DNA of 64,000 nt from Hymenobacter sp. APR13 (lineage in GTDB: Bacteria; Bacteroidota; Bacteroidia; Cytophagales; Hymenobacteraceae), in assembly GCF_000737515.1 (NCBI RefSeq), contig NZ_CP006587.1:2537001-2601000 (forward strand). The letters run 5' to 3'. The notes under the pieces were generated by a model. That model did not search any database and was not told where the DNA came from. It saw only the letters and a list, made by a program, of their open reading frames with translations. The first letter of the stretch is position 1. Every line of letters begins with the position of its first letter. This document shows, piece by piece, positions 51,154 to 60,273 of this stretch. The translations under genes were made by a program, and so were the position numbers.

Positions 51154-53622
51154 ATGGCCGTTAATGAAAACGCCGAGCTGGAAAGCTTAATCCGAAATGC
51201 CACGGGTGGAGTAAGCGCTGTACCTGTAGAATCGGAGCCAGCAGATGACGGTGGCGGCTTGGATTTCGACACGCTACTAATGGTAGTGCGGCGGAGCTTG
51301 CTGTGGCTGCTACTGCTAATTGGTCTTGGCCTGACCGGATCTTGGTTGTTTCTCCGCTATACTAAGCCTGTATACAAATCTTCGTCTCTTCTAAAGATTG
51401 ACGAAAAGACTGAGGCTGGCACACTGGGTTTGGGCGGAGCAATGAAGGAAGCGGAAGGCCGACAGAGCTTGAACAAGCTTTCTGGGGAAGTGGAACTGAT
51501 CAAGTCCAATATTATCTACCGGCGCCTACGCGACTCTCTGGACTTGGACGTAAACTATTACGCCGAAGGGACCGTGCTGGAAAGTGAATTATATGGTACT
51601 TCGCCGTTTCGAGTTCAGTACGATGGGGAAGTCCTCTACAATACCAAGTTCAACCTTCGTTTCAAAGACGCTCAGTTCTTTCACCTCTCTTATCAGAAAG
51701 ATGGACAAGAGCAAGGTGGCGATTACGCTTTGAACCAACCAATAAGGTTGGGCGGTATGACATTACGAATTCTGCCTGAAGGAAAGATAGATGCCTCGGT
51801 GATCGAGCGCAATTACTTCTTCACCATCAACGACGAGGCTGCCATCAATGCTTACTTGGATAGGAATCTGCTAGTTGAAATTGTTAATCCAGATGCTAAT
51901 ACTATTCAAATATCCTTTCAGGATTTCAGCCCCTCGAAAGCCCGTGCCATTGTTAACAAAATAGATACAGTATATCTACAAGAGAAGATTGCACAGAAGC
52001 AGACTGCCACTGCCCAGACGCTCCAGTTTCTGGATCAGCAACTCACGGAAAACCGGCAGAGTCTAGCGCAGGCAGAAGAGAATCTGCAGGACTTTGCCCG
52101 ACAGAATAAAACGTACGATGTGCGGGCTAGCATCGGCGAAATCACAGCACGCTTAGAAAAGCAAGAAGAGGAGCGGCTGAAACTATCAGAAAAAATCCGT
52201 TTACTTAATGAAGTAGCGGATCTGGCTGAGCGAGGCACCATTACCTCGCGCGAAGACCTGACGGTAGAGCAGAGCATTCCGGCCCTGGCTACCCTGGAAA
52301 ATAGCCAGCTTTCTCAGCAGTTAGGCGAATTGAATGATCTGCAGTGGAACCTACGTCGTCTGCTTCGCTCCTACAAAGAGACCACCGAAGCCGTACAACA
52401 GCAGCGGGAGCAACTCAATTTCGTGAAAGGTAATGTGCGCCGTACCATGCGCCAGAACCAGGAGCTGCTTCGCAGCCAACTGGCAGCGCTAGACCGGCAG
52501 CGGAACCTATTTAATTCCGAATTGCAAACACTGCCGCAGAAAGCCACTGAATTGGCCCGCCTGAACCGACCATTGGAACTGTATGAGAAATCATATCTGA
52601 TGCTCATGGACAAAAAGGTGGAGTTCAATATCGCCAAAGCTGGCACTACTCCGGACTTCCAGATTCTGTCGCCGGCCAGCCTGCCGAGTGCGCCTATTTC
52701 GCCTGTTAAACTGATGGTGTATGCCATTGGATTAGCAAGCGGCATCATACTGGGCTTGGCGCTAATGGCGGTCCGCTACTTGATGCACAACACCGTTACG
52801 AATGTGCGGGAACTGGAACGGGCTACCAGTTCATCGGTGCTGGGCGTTATCCCTACCTACGACAAGGAGAAGATGAGCGTGTCGAAGCTGGTAGTGGATA
52901 AGAACCCGAAGTCAGCCATTTCTGAATCTATCCGATCTATCCGCACCAACCTGGACTTTATCAGCTCGGCCAAGAAAAAGCGGCTGATTTCCGTGACTTC
53001 CACCATTTCCGGCGAAGGCAAAACATTCGTGTCGGTGAACCTGGCAGGCATCATTGCCCTGTCGGAGCAGCGGGTAGTGCTTCTGGACCTCGACATGCGC
53101 AAGCCCAAGGTGAATCTGGCCTTCGGGGCGGAAAACGTTAAGGGCATCAGCACCATCCTCATCGACAAGCATTCCATTGCAGAGTGTATTCAGCATACGT
53201 CCATTCCAACGCTGGATTTTATTTCGGCCGGCCCGACACCGCCTAATCCGTCGGAGCTGATTCTCAGCAGCCGGTTTGACGAGTTGTTGGCTGAGCTACA
53301 CAAGCTGTACGATGTTATTCTAATTGACACGCCGCCGGTAGGGCTGGTGACGGACGGCATTTTGATCATGCGCAAGGCCGACATTCCGATTTATATCGTG
53401 CGGGCCAATTACTCGAAAAAAGCTTTCCTGAAGAATATCAATAAGCTGGTGCGGGCCAATAATTTCACACGCTTAAGCGTCATCCTCAATGATGCCACTG
53501 CCAGTGGCTTGTATGGCTACGGCTACGGCTATGGTTATGGTTATGGTTATGGGCAGGGCTATTACGAAGAAACCAAGCCAGCCGACGGCAAGCTTACGCG
53601 CCTGCGCAAGCGTTTTTCTTAA
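51154..53622 (+). CDS. Wzc-like chain-length determinant / BY-kinase fusion
   Basis: 822 residues. The N-terminal Wzz domain has its first membrane helix at about 48-70 and a long coiled coil (about 275-480, QQLTENRQSLAQAEENLQDF). The second helix at about 525-545 follows an ILSPASLPSAPISPVK motif. The cytosolic BY-kinase domain has Walker A SGEGKTFVSVN (about 619), Walker A' VVLLDLDMRKP (about 645) and Walker B VILIDTPP (about 721). A Tyr-rich tail has seven Tyr-Gly units then QGYY, the likely autophosphorylation cluster. It controls polymer length and export with the neighbours. Codon use is more mixed than the core genes. Confidence 0.92.
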   Translation: MAVNENAELESLIRNATGGVSAVPVESEPADDGGGLDFDTLLMVVRRSLLWLLLLIGLGLTGSWLFLRYTKPVYKSSSLLKIDEKTEAGTLGLGGAMKEAEGRQSLNKLSGEVELIKSNIIYRRLRDSLDLDVNYYAEGTVLESELYGTSPFRVQYDGEVLYNTKFNLRFKDAQFFHLSYQKDGQEQGGDYALNQPIRLGGMTLRILPEGKIDASVIERNYFFTINDEAAINAYLDRNLLVEIVNPDANTIQISFQDFSPSKARAIVNKIDTVYLQEKIAQKQTATAQTLQFLDQQLTENRQSLAQAEENLQDFARQNKTYDVRASIGEITARLEKQEEERLKLSEKIRLLNEVADLAERGTITSREDLTVEQSIPALATLENSQLSQQLGELNDLQWNLRRLLRSYKETTEAVQQQREQLNFVKGNVRRTMRQNQELLRSQLAALDRQRNLFNSELQTLPQKATELARLNRPLELYEKSYLMLMDKKVEFNIAKAGTTPDFQILSPASLPSAPISPVKLMVYAIGLASGIILGLALMAVRYLMHNTVTNVRELERATSSSVLGVIPTYDKEKMSVSKLVVDKNPKSAISESIRSIRTNLDFISSAKKKRLISVTSTISGEGKTFVSVNLAGIIALSEQRVVLLDLDMRKPKVNLAFGAENVKGISTILIDKHSIAECIQHTSIPTLDFISAGPTPPNPSELILSSRFDELLAELHKLYDVILIDTPPVGLVTDGILIMRKADIPIYIVRANYSKKAFLKNINKLVRANNFTRLSVILNDATASGLYGYGYGYGYGYGYGQGYYEETKPADGKLTRLRKRFS
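53512..53553 (+). repeat. Hexanucleotide tandem repeat coding Tyr-Gly
   Basis: Seven units of TAYGGN (TATGGC, TACGGC, TACGGC, TATGGT and so on) encode seven Tyr-Gly pairs in the Wzc-like tail. Synonymous differences between units show it is not very recent; the last three TATGGT/TATGGG units are nearly identical. Length changes would stay in frame. Confidence 0.85.
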
Positions 53623-53637
53623 CTCCGGACAACGGCT

Positions 53638-54408
53638 ATGGCATCCTTCTTTCAGAAGCTCTTTGGCAGTGCGGCTACTTTGCCGGCTTTGGCTGCCGAT
53701 GGGCTTGCAGAATTGGGTGCCGACATGCACTCGCACGTGCTGCCCGGCCTTGATGACGGCGCCGAAAACCTAGACCAGTCGCTAGAGTTGCTGCGGGAGT
53801 TGCGCGCTTTGGGATATCGTAAGCTGATCATGACGCCCCATATCATGGGCGACTTTTACAAGAATACGCCTGACGGTATCCGAGGGGCGCTACGGGCGCT
53901 GCGGCAGGCGGCCAGCGCTGCCGGCCTGGAGGATATGACGCTGGAATGTGCTGCTGAGTATTACCTCGACGAATGGTTCGGGCCGCGGCTTGAGCGCGGC
54001 GACGAAATGCTGACCTTTGGGGGCGAGAAGCGCTACATTCTGGTGGAAACCAGCTATATCAATGAGCCGCTAAACCTCGCTGAAACCATCTTCCAGCTGC
54101 AAAGTATGAACTACCAGCCCGTGCTGGCCCACCCCGAGCGGTACACCTATTTCTATGGGCGGTTTGAGGACCTAGTGAAGGTGCGCGAAACCGGGGCCAT
54201 GCTGCAGGTTAATCTGAACTCGCTGGCTGGCTACTACTCGGCTGGTGCGAAACGGGTGACGGAGAAGCTCATTGATGCCGGTTTGGTGGATATGGTCGGC
54301 ACGGACGCGCACAACCTCAAGCACACCGCTACGCTGCGCGACAAGGTGTTGCCGGCTGAATACATGCGCAAATTGCTGGCGCTGCCGCTGCTCAACAACA
54401 CGCTGTAA
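53638..54408 (+). CDS. PHP-type tyrosine phosphatase (CpsB/YwqE-like)
   Basis: 256 residues, cytosolic. PHP metal motifs are DMHSHVLPGLDDGA, KLIMTPHIMGD, AAEYYLDEWF, VLAHPERYTYF and MVGTDAHNLKH. Such phosphatases dephosphorylate the Tyr-rich tail of Wzc-like kinases in Gram-positives and Bacteroidota; the placement right behind the Wzc-like gene (15-base gap) supports that. ATG 53638 (MASFFQKLFG). Confidence 0.92.
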   Translation: MASFFQKLFGSAATLPALAADGLAELGADMHSHVLPGLDDGAENLDQSLELLRELRALGYRKLIMTPHIMGDFYKNTPDGIRGALRALRQAASAAGLEDMTLECAAEYYLDEWFGPRLERGDEMLTFGGEKRYILVETSYINEPLNLAETIFQLQSMNYQPVLAHPERYTYFYGRFEDLVKVRETGAMLQVNLNSLAGYYSAGAKRVTEKLIDAGLVDMVGTDAHNLKHTATLRDKVLPAEYMRKLLALPLLNNTL

Positions 54409-54424
54409 CGGATTGAAGAACTGC

Positions 54425-55450
54425 ATGATTTTCGTGACCGGCGGCAGCGGCCTTGTAGGAAGTTTTCTGATTCCGGCGCTGGTAGCCCGCGGCCTGCGGG
54501 TGCGCGCCCTCTACCGGCAGCAAATACCGGCTTTGGCTGGTGCCGAAGGAGTAGAATGGGTGGAAGGAGATCTGCGGGATACGACCTTGCTGACCACTGC
54601 GCTGGAGGGCATCACCCACGTATTTCATTGCGCCGGGCTGGTGTCCTACGCTCCGCAAGACGAGGAAGCGCTGCTGCAGGTGAACGTAGAGGGCACAGCG
54701 GCCATTGTGGATGCCTGCCTGCGCCAGCCGGGCGTGCGGCTCTGCCAGGTATCGTCGGTGGCGGCGTTGGGTGGTGGCGCTGCCGAGACGAGCGTGGTGC
54801 CTAGCATCCAGCCCCAGCTGCTGGATGAAAACACTAAGTGGGACCTGGGCGCCGAGCACGGAGCTTACGCCACGTCCAAATACCTGGCGGAGCTGGAGGT
54901 GTGGCGCGGCGTGGCCGAAGGGCTGCAGGCCGTAATCGTGTGCCCGTCGGTGATACTGGGGCCGGCCGACTGGGAGCGGAGCAGCACCCGGCTGTTTCGG
55001 TATGCCTGGCAGCAGCACCGCTTCTACACGCCGGGTAGCGTCAATTTTGTGGATGTGCGCGATGTGGTGGATTGTATGCTCTATCTCACGCTCGATACCC
55101 AGCTGACGGCGGAGCGCTACGTGCTGAGTGCTGGTAGCCTGCCGCTGCAGGAGTTTCTGGCCCGCGCGGCAGCCTGTTTCGGGCGCCGGCCGCCTACCGT
55201 GGCCGTCCCCGACTGGGCGGCGGAAGGCATCTGGCGGCTGGAGCATCTGCGCTCGGTGCTGACCGGCGCCCGGCCGCTCATCACCAAAGACACGGCCCGG
55301 GCTGGCCGCCGCCCCGTTCTGTACCGCGCCGAAAAGGTGCAGCAGGCCACCGGACGGCCCTTCCGGCCGCTGCAGGAAACCATAGCGTGGTGCTGCGAGC
55401 AACTGCAGCGCCGCCAGCAGCCAGCCCACACGCAGGGTAGCGGCCAGTAA
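54425..55450 (+). CDS. NAD-dependent epimerase/dehydratase family protein
   Basis: 341 residues of the extended short-chain dehydrogenase family. N-terminal Rossmann motif MIFVTGGSGLVGSFL (GxxGxxG), HVFHCAGLVSY, catalytic Tyr and Lys in AYATSKYLAELE, and VIVCPSVILGPADW. It probably acts on an NDP-sugar or lipid-linked substrate; 3-beta-HSD-like and dihydroflavonol-reductase-like proteins share this pattern, so the substrate is open. It starts 16 bases after the phosphatase gene and ends the operon. Confidence 0.85.
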   Translation: MIFVTGGSGLVGSFLIPALVARGLRVRALYRQQIPALAGAEGVEWVEGDLRDTTLLTTALEGITHVFHCAGLVSYAPQDEEALLQVNVEGTAAIVDACLRQPGVRLCQVSSVAALGGGAAETSVVPSIQPQLLDENTKWDLGAEHGAYATSKYLAELEVWRGVAEGLQAVIVCPSVILGPADWERSSTRLFRYAWQQHRFYTPGSVNFVDVRDVVDCMLYLTLDTQLTAERYVLSAGSLPLQEFLARAAACFGRRPPTVAVPDWAAEGIWRLEHLRSVLTGARPLITKDTARAGRRPVLYRAEKVQQATGRPFRPLQETIAWCCEQLQRRQQPAHTQGSGQ

Positions 55451-55622
55451 ACCGGCAGCCGCTGGCGACTATTTTTCACGTGGTATGACGCCATGCGAAC
55501 CTGCCCGGCTCCGGTGCGGTTGTTGTATATTAGGCCTTAACCCGTACTGAAGCGGGTTTGGCCGGAGGGAAGCCCGCTGGGGCTGCCGTTTTGACGGATA
55601 ACCGGCACTTGATTGTAGCTGC

Positions 55623-57026
55623 ATGAGAATGAATGAAAATTATGAGGACCGGGACGAAGTATTGGACACCGTGCGCCGTTTCGAGCGGATGGTGGCCCAG
55701 AACGAGCCCGTCTTTTTCGACCTGGCCGATTTTGAGAACATCATCGACCATTATACCACCAACACGCAGTACGACAAGGCCTTGCAGGCCTGTGAGGCTG
55801 CCATTGCCCAATACCCATTCAGCACTGAACTTCTGATTGACCGCTCGCAGGTGCTGGCCATGAAAGGCGAGTACTTGGAAGCCAGCAGCCAGATTGAAAA
55901 CGTAGCCCACCTCGACCCCGACAACCCGGACGTGGCGGTAACGCGCGGCATCATTGCCACCCAGAAAGGCGAATTCGCGGAGGCAGTGGCCTTCTTCCTG
56001 CAGGCCGCTGAGCGCGCGCCCGACCGCGACGACATCTTCTTCAACCTGGGCCTGGCTTATCAGAGCTGGCAGAAGTTCAAGAGTGCGGCCAAGTATTACA
56101 AGAAAAGCCTGCGCATCAACGCCGACAACGATGTGGCGGTGCAGGAGCTGCTGTACTGCCTGGAGGTGAGCGAGCGGCTGGAAGAAAACCTGCCGTTTTT
56201 CCAGCGCTTCACCGACGACGACCCCTACTCGGCCATTGCCTGGTACAACCTGGGGCAGGCGTACTACCGCTTGGAGCAGCTGGACAAGGCCGTGGCGGCC
56301 TTCGAATACGCCATCTTGGTTGATAGCAAGTTTCTGGAGGCGCACGCCTATCTGGCCAGCGTGTACGTCAGCCAGGAGCGCTACCGGGAGGCCATTGGGG
56401 AGTTTGAGCTGAGCTACCCTGAAGGCCAGCCGACGCCGGAGGCGCTCTGCAACATTGGCGAGTGCCACGAGAAGCTGCGCGAGTGGGACGCCGCCCGCCG
56501 CTTCTACCAGAAGTCCATCGACCTGGAGCCGGAGATGGATGAGGCCTGGTTTGGCATCGGCATCATCATGAACGAGCAGGAGCGCTACCTCGAGGCCACG
56601 CATTTCTTCCGGAAGGCCGTGGGAATCTACGCCGAAAGCGTGGAATACTGGATGGCGCTGGCGGCGGCCGAGTACCAGGTCGGCAACGTGGTGAGTGCGC
56701 TGGATGCCTACGAGAAGGCAGCCGAAGTGGCCCCCGACAGCAAAGACGTGTGGCTGAACTGGAGCATCATCCTCTACGAGCAAGGCAATTTTCAGGGCGC
56801 CATTGACCTGATGCGCAACGCCGTGGAAGTGCAGCCGCTGGAAGCCGAGCTGCACTACCGGCTGTGCGCCTACCAACTGGCGGCCGGCCGCTTCCGTGAA
56901 GCTTATGAAACGCTGGAAAACGCGCTGGTGCTGGATTTCGACAAGCACAAGCTGCTGTTTGAGTACTTCCCGGAGCTGGAGTCGCAGCAGGCGCTGGCCC
57001 GCCTGATCGACCAGTATCGGAAATAA
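55623..57026 (+). CDS. Tetratricopeptide-repeat protein
   Basis: 467 residues, cytosolic by lack of signal. About ten TPR-like units are visible, for example DKALQACEAAIAQYPFSTEL, YLEASSQIENVAHLDPDNPD, AIAWYNLGQAYYRLEQLDKA and KDVWLNWSIILYEQGNFQGA. The N-terminus has an acidic helix (DEVLDTVRRFERMVAQNEPV). The role is scaffold-like and unknown. The preceding gap contains a short AACCCG/CGGGTT hairpin at about 55539-55559 that could end the polysaccharide operon. Confidence 0.88.
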   Translation: MRMNENYEDRDEVLDTVRRFERMVAQNEPVFFDLADFENIIDHYTTNTQYDKALQACEAAIAQYPFSTELLIDRSQVLAMKGEYLEASSQIENVAHLDPDNPDVAVTRGIIATQKGEFAEAVAFFLQAAERAPDRDDIFFNLGLAYQSWQKFKSAAKYYKKSLRINADNDVAVQELLYCLEVSERLEENLPFFQRFTDDDPYSAIAWYNLGQAYYRLEQLDKAVAAFEYAILVDSKFLEAHAYLASVYVSQERYREAIGEFELSYPEGQPTPEALCNIGECHEKLREWDAARRFYQKSIDLEPEMDEAWFGIGIIMNEQERYLEATHFFRKAVGIYAESVEYWMALAAAEYQVGNVVSALDAYEKAAEVAPDSKDVWLNWSIILYEQGNFQGAIDLMRNAVEVQPLEAELHYRLCAYQLAAGRFREAYETLENALVLDFDKHKLLFEYFPELESQQALARLIDQYRK

Positions 57027-57121
57027 ATAAGCCGCAAGCCGGGTGCCGAAGGCCTGGGAAGAGGATGGGTTTGCGCTGCCGCCCGACGTCTTCTCAGGCC
57101 TTCTGTTATAAAATTCGGGCT

Positions 57122-57129
57122 TACTTTTG
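57122..57129 (+). promoter_or_regulatory. -7 box upstream of comA
   Basis: TACTTTTG, 77 bases before the comA ATG. The -33 box is not clear. Confidence 0.5.
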
Positions 57130-57206
57130 CCGCATTGCCTTCATCGGGCCGGGAGTGTTGCCTGCTGGTCAGGCCCTCAAACCCAATCTAACTAAGACCC
57201 TTCAGC

Positions 57207-58040
57207 ATGAACTACAACCTCTCACAACTTCCTGAACGCACTGCCAAGCCCCGCGAGCAAGGCTTTACCATGGTAATGGACAAAGGCCTGAGTGTGCGCG
57301 AAGTAGAAGACTTTCTGGAAGTGGGCGCGCCCTACACCGACATCGTGAAACTGGGCTGGGCCACGTCCTTCGTGACGCCCAACCTTAAGCGCAAGCTGGC
57401 CGCCTACAAGGAAGCCGGTATTCCGGTGTATTTCGGGGGCACGCTGTTCGAGGCGTTCATCATCCGCAACCAGTTCGATGACTACCGCCGCCTACTGGAA
57501 GAGTACGGCATGGAATACGCCGAAGTATCGGACGGCTCCATTGACCTGGTGCACGACAAAAAGCTGGAGTACATCCGCACCCTGGCCCAGGATGTGCAGG
57601 TGCTGAGCGAAGTAGGCTCCAAGGATGCCGAGAAGATTATTCCGCCCTACAAGTGGATTTCGCAGATGAAAACGGAGCTGGAAGCCGGCGCCGTGAAGGT
57701 GATTGGCGAAGCCCGCGAGGCCGGCAACGTGGGTTTGTTCCGCAGCACTGGCGAGGTGCGCTCGGGCCTGGTTGAGGAAATCCTGACCCAGATTCCGTTC
57801 GAGAAAATCCTGTGGGAAGCTCCGCAGAAAGCGCAGCAGGTGTGGTTTATCAAACTGCTGGGTTCCAACGTAAACCTAGGCAACATTGCGCCCAACGAAA
57901 TCGTGAGCCTGGAAACCATCCGCCTGGGCTTGCGCGGCGACACGTTCACCGACTTCCTCGACATGGACAACGTGGACGATATGTTCAAGCCCGAGGTGAA
58001 GCCGGTCGGCCGCCCCGGCACGTCGATGCCACGCGGCTAG
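57207..58040 (+). CDS. comA: Phosphosulfolactate synthase (ComA-like)
   Basis: ComA adds sulfite to phosphoenolpyruvate, giving phosphosulfolactate; in methanogens it begins coenzyme M synthesis. The 277-residue TIM-barrel protein has GFTMVMDKGLSVREVEDFLE, DIVKLGWATSFVT, IPVYFGGTLFEAFI, AEVSDGSIDLVHDKKLEYI and LSEVGSKDAEKI, all family motifs. In Bacteroidota a sulfonate product could feed sulfonolipid (capnine-type) synthesis; that is inference. No comB, comC or serine-palmitoyltransferase-like genes lie nearby. Confidence 0.9.
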   Translation: MNYNLSQLPERTAKPREQGFTMVMDKGLSVREVEDFLEVGAPYTDIVKLGWATSFVTPNLKRKLAAYKEAGIPVYFGGTLFEAFIIRNQFDDYRRLLEEYGMEYAEVSDGSIDLVHDKKLEYIRTLAQDVQVLSEVGSKDAEKIIPPYKWISQMKTELEAGAVKVIGEAREAGNVGLFRSTGEVRSGLVEEILTQIPFEKILWEAPQKAQQVWFIKLLGSNVNLGNIAPNEIVSLETIRLGLRGDTFTDFLDMDNVDDMFKPEVKPVGRPGTSMPRG

Positions 58041-58149
58041 GCGTTTTCGGGCTGCCCAACGCAACTTACAGGTGGCTGTTTCCGGCAACGGAGGCAGCCA
58101 CCTGGCGTTTGGTGGCAATCGGGGCGGGGCTTGTGGTTATACTTGCGGC

Positions 58150-59046
58150 ATGAATCTGCGCCTGTTAGTGCTGCTGCCGCTGTTGCGGCTGGCTTTTTCC
58201 TCCTCGGCCCAGCCCGCCACCCCTTCGCCGGCCCGGCTGGAGCAGCTTGGCCTAGTGACTTCCCGGTTTGTGCAGCCCCGCCGCGTGAGCGTGTGGCTGC
58301 CGCCCGGCTACGAGCAGGGCCGCCGCTACCCCGTGCTGTACATGCACGACGGCCAGAATCTCTTTGAGCGCGCCACGTCCTACGGCGGCACCGCCTGGGA
58401 AGTCGACAGCGTGCTTACGCAGTTGATTGGGGCCGGGCAGGCGCGGGCTTGCATTGTGGTGGGCGTCTGGAACACCGACCGCCGCTTCCGCGAGTACGCC
58501 CCGGCCAAGCCCTACGCCGCCATGCCCGAAGTCCGCCGCGCCCGGCTGGCGCAGGAGCGCCCCGGCACCCCGCTTTCCGACGACTACCTGAAGTTTCTGG
58601 TGCAGGAGCTGAAGCCGCGCATCGACAGCCAGTACCGCACCAGCCCGCGGCGGCCCGATACGTTTGTGGCCGGCAGCAGCATGGGCGGGCTGATTTCGCT
58701 GTACGCGGCTATGGAGTACCCGCAGGTGTTTGGCGGCGCGGCCTGCCTCTCCACGCACTGGCCCCTGAGCCTCAAGGAAAGCACGCCCGATTTCACCACG
58801 GCCATGCTGGCCTACCTGCAGCCCCGCCTCACCGGCCGGTTGCGCCCGCGCCTCTACTTCGACTACGGCACCACCACCCTCGATGCCTGGTACGAGCCCC
58901 ACCAGCAGCGCGTAGACAGCCTGTTGCGGGCCATGCGCTACCCGCCCCGGCGCTGGCTGACCCGCAAGTATGCCGGCGCCGCCCACAACGAAGCCGCCTG
59001 GCAGCAGCGCGTGGCCGTGCCGCTGCGGTTTCTGCTGGGCCAGTAG
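58150..59046 (+). CDS. Exported alpha/beta-hydrolase, esterase (Fes/EstD-like)
   Basis: 298 residues. Signal peptide MNLRLLVLLPLLRLAFSSSAQ. Esterase-D/Fes fold: RVSVWLPPGYEQGRRYPVLY, MHDGQNLF, catalytic Ser in FVAGSSMGGLISLYAAMEYP, and late His in YAGAAHNEAAW; the Asp is probably in YFDYGTTTLD. The substrate is unknown (feruloyl, enterobactin and acetyl esterases share this pattern). ATG 58150 follows TATACTTG (58138-58145), a possible -7 box; the upstream frame opening at 58072 is rejected. Confidence 0.88.
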   Translation: MNLRLLVLLPLLRLAFSSSAQPATPSPARLEQLGLVTSRFVQPRRVSVWLPPGYEQGRRYPVLYMHDGQNLFERATSYGGTAWEVDSVLTQLIGAGQARACIVVGVWNTDRRFREYAPAKPYAAMPEVRRARLAQERPGTPLSDDYLKFLVQELKPRIDSQYRTSPRRPDTFVAGSSMGGLISLYAAMEYPQVFGGAACLSTHWPLSLKESTPDFTTAMLAYLQPRLTGRLRPRLYFDYGTTTLDAWYEPHQQRVDSLLRAMRYPPRRWLTRKYAGAAHNEAAWQQRVAVPLRFLLGQ

Positions 59047-59089
59047 CCGGCCGGCCAGCTCCCTATCCTAACGCCTACATCCTCGCCGA

Positions 59090-60238
59090 ATGCCCGTTGC
59101 ACAGCCCGAGCCCAAACAATACTTTCCGGCCCTGACGGGCCTGCGGGCCGTGGCGGCGGGGCTGGTGTTTGTGCACCACTTCAACCCGTTTTCGGCGGAG
59201 AAATTCGGCTGGACGGTGCATACGCTGGCCGCCGAACTGCACATCGGCGTCACCATTTTCTTTGTGCTCAGCGGCTTTCTAATTGGCTACCGCTACCTCG
59301 GGCAGGAGCGGCTGCAGCTGCGCACGTACTTCGCCAATCGCTTTGCCCGCATCTACCCGCTGTACTTTCTGCTCACGACGGCCACGTTCATTCTGTTCTA
59401 CTATCTGGGGCGCGACACGGCCGACAACCTGCTGGAGCAGTACGTGCTCAACATCACGTTTCTGCGGGGCCTGTTCCAGCAATACCTCTACACCGGCATT
59501 GCGCAGGGCTGGTCGTTGACGACCGAGGAAATGTTCTACGTGTCGGCGCCGCTGGCTTTCTGGCTGGTGCGGCGCAGTGGGCACTGGCTGTGGGCGCTGC
59601 CGCTGGTGCTGCTGGCGGTGGGCGGGGCGCTGGTGCTGGCCGGGCGGCCGCAGCCCTGGCACGGCTTCTTCGATTCCTTCGATTTCCTGCTGCAGTTCGT
59701 GTACCTGGGCCGGGCCGCCGAGTTTTTCACGGGCGTGGCATTGGCTTGGTGGCTGCGGCAGCGCAGCGGGCAGCTGCCGTTCCGGGGCCTCACCTACGTG
59801 GGCCTGGCTGGCATGCTGGCCTGCGTGGCGGCCCTCAGCCGGCTGCACGGCCCCGAGGAGTATGCCTTTGGGGTGATGACCTGGCCGGGCATGTTTATCA
59901 ACAATATTGTGCTGCCGCTGGTGGGCATCGGGCCGCTGCTGTCGGGGCTGGTGCAGGAAGATACCTGGCTGCGCCGGCTGCTGGGCAGCGGGCCGCTGGT
60001 GCTGCTGGGCAAAAGCTCCTACGCCTTCTACCTGATCCATATGGGCGTGTTTCAGCAACTGCTGTATGAAGTTGTTGGCAATCAACTAGTGTGCGTGCTG
60101 CTGCTGTATGCTGGCTCCGTGCTGCTGTACTGGCTGTTAGAAGAGCCACTCAATCGGTGGCTGCGCCGGGTATTGGAGCGTCCTGCACGCCTGGCGAAGG
60201 CTGCCCAAAACACTGCCGACGTAACTATATCAGCCTAA
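59090..60238 (+). CDS. OafA/YrhL-type membrane acyltransferase
   Basis: 382 residues with about ten transmembrane helices. Acyltransferase-3 motifs: FPALTGLRAVAAGLVFVHHF (with the key His pair), HIGVTIFFVLSGFLIGYRYL and ANRFARIYPLYFLLTT, which carries the R-x-R-I-xP motif. It transfers acetyl or other acyl groups to a surface glycan or lipid in related proteins. Follows the esterase gene by 43 bases on the same strand and could be cotranscribed. Confidence 0.9.
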   Translation: MPVAQPEPKQYFPALTGLRAVAAGLVFVHHFNPFSAEKFGWTVHTLAAELHIGVTIFFVLSGFLIGYRYLGQERLQLRTYFANRFARIYPLYFLLTTATFILFYYLGRDTADNLLEQYVLNITFLRGLFQQYLYTGIAQGWSLTTEEMFYVSAPLAFWLVRRSGHWLWALPLVLLAVGGALVLAGRPQPWHGFFDSFDFLLQFVYLGRAAEFFTGVALAWWLRQRSGQLPFRGLTYVGLAGMLACVAALSRLHGPEEYAFGVMTWPGMFINNIVLPLVGIGPLLSGLVQEDTWLRRLLGSGPLVLLGKSSYAFYLIHMGVFQQLLYEVVGNQLVCVLLLYAGSVLLYWLLEEPLNRWLRRVLERPARLAKAAQNTADVTISA

Positions 60239-60273
60239 AGCAGGTAGAAACGGTTTCCGTATTCTATCCTGAC

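Noticed and set aside
53512..53553. Tandem repeat considered as a CRISPR array
   Set aside because: Units are 6 bases without spacers and encode Tyr-Gly in frame.
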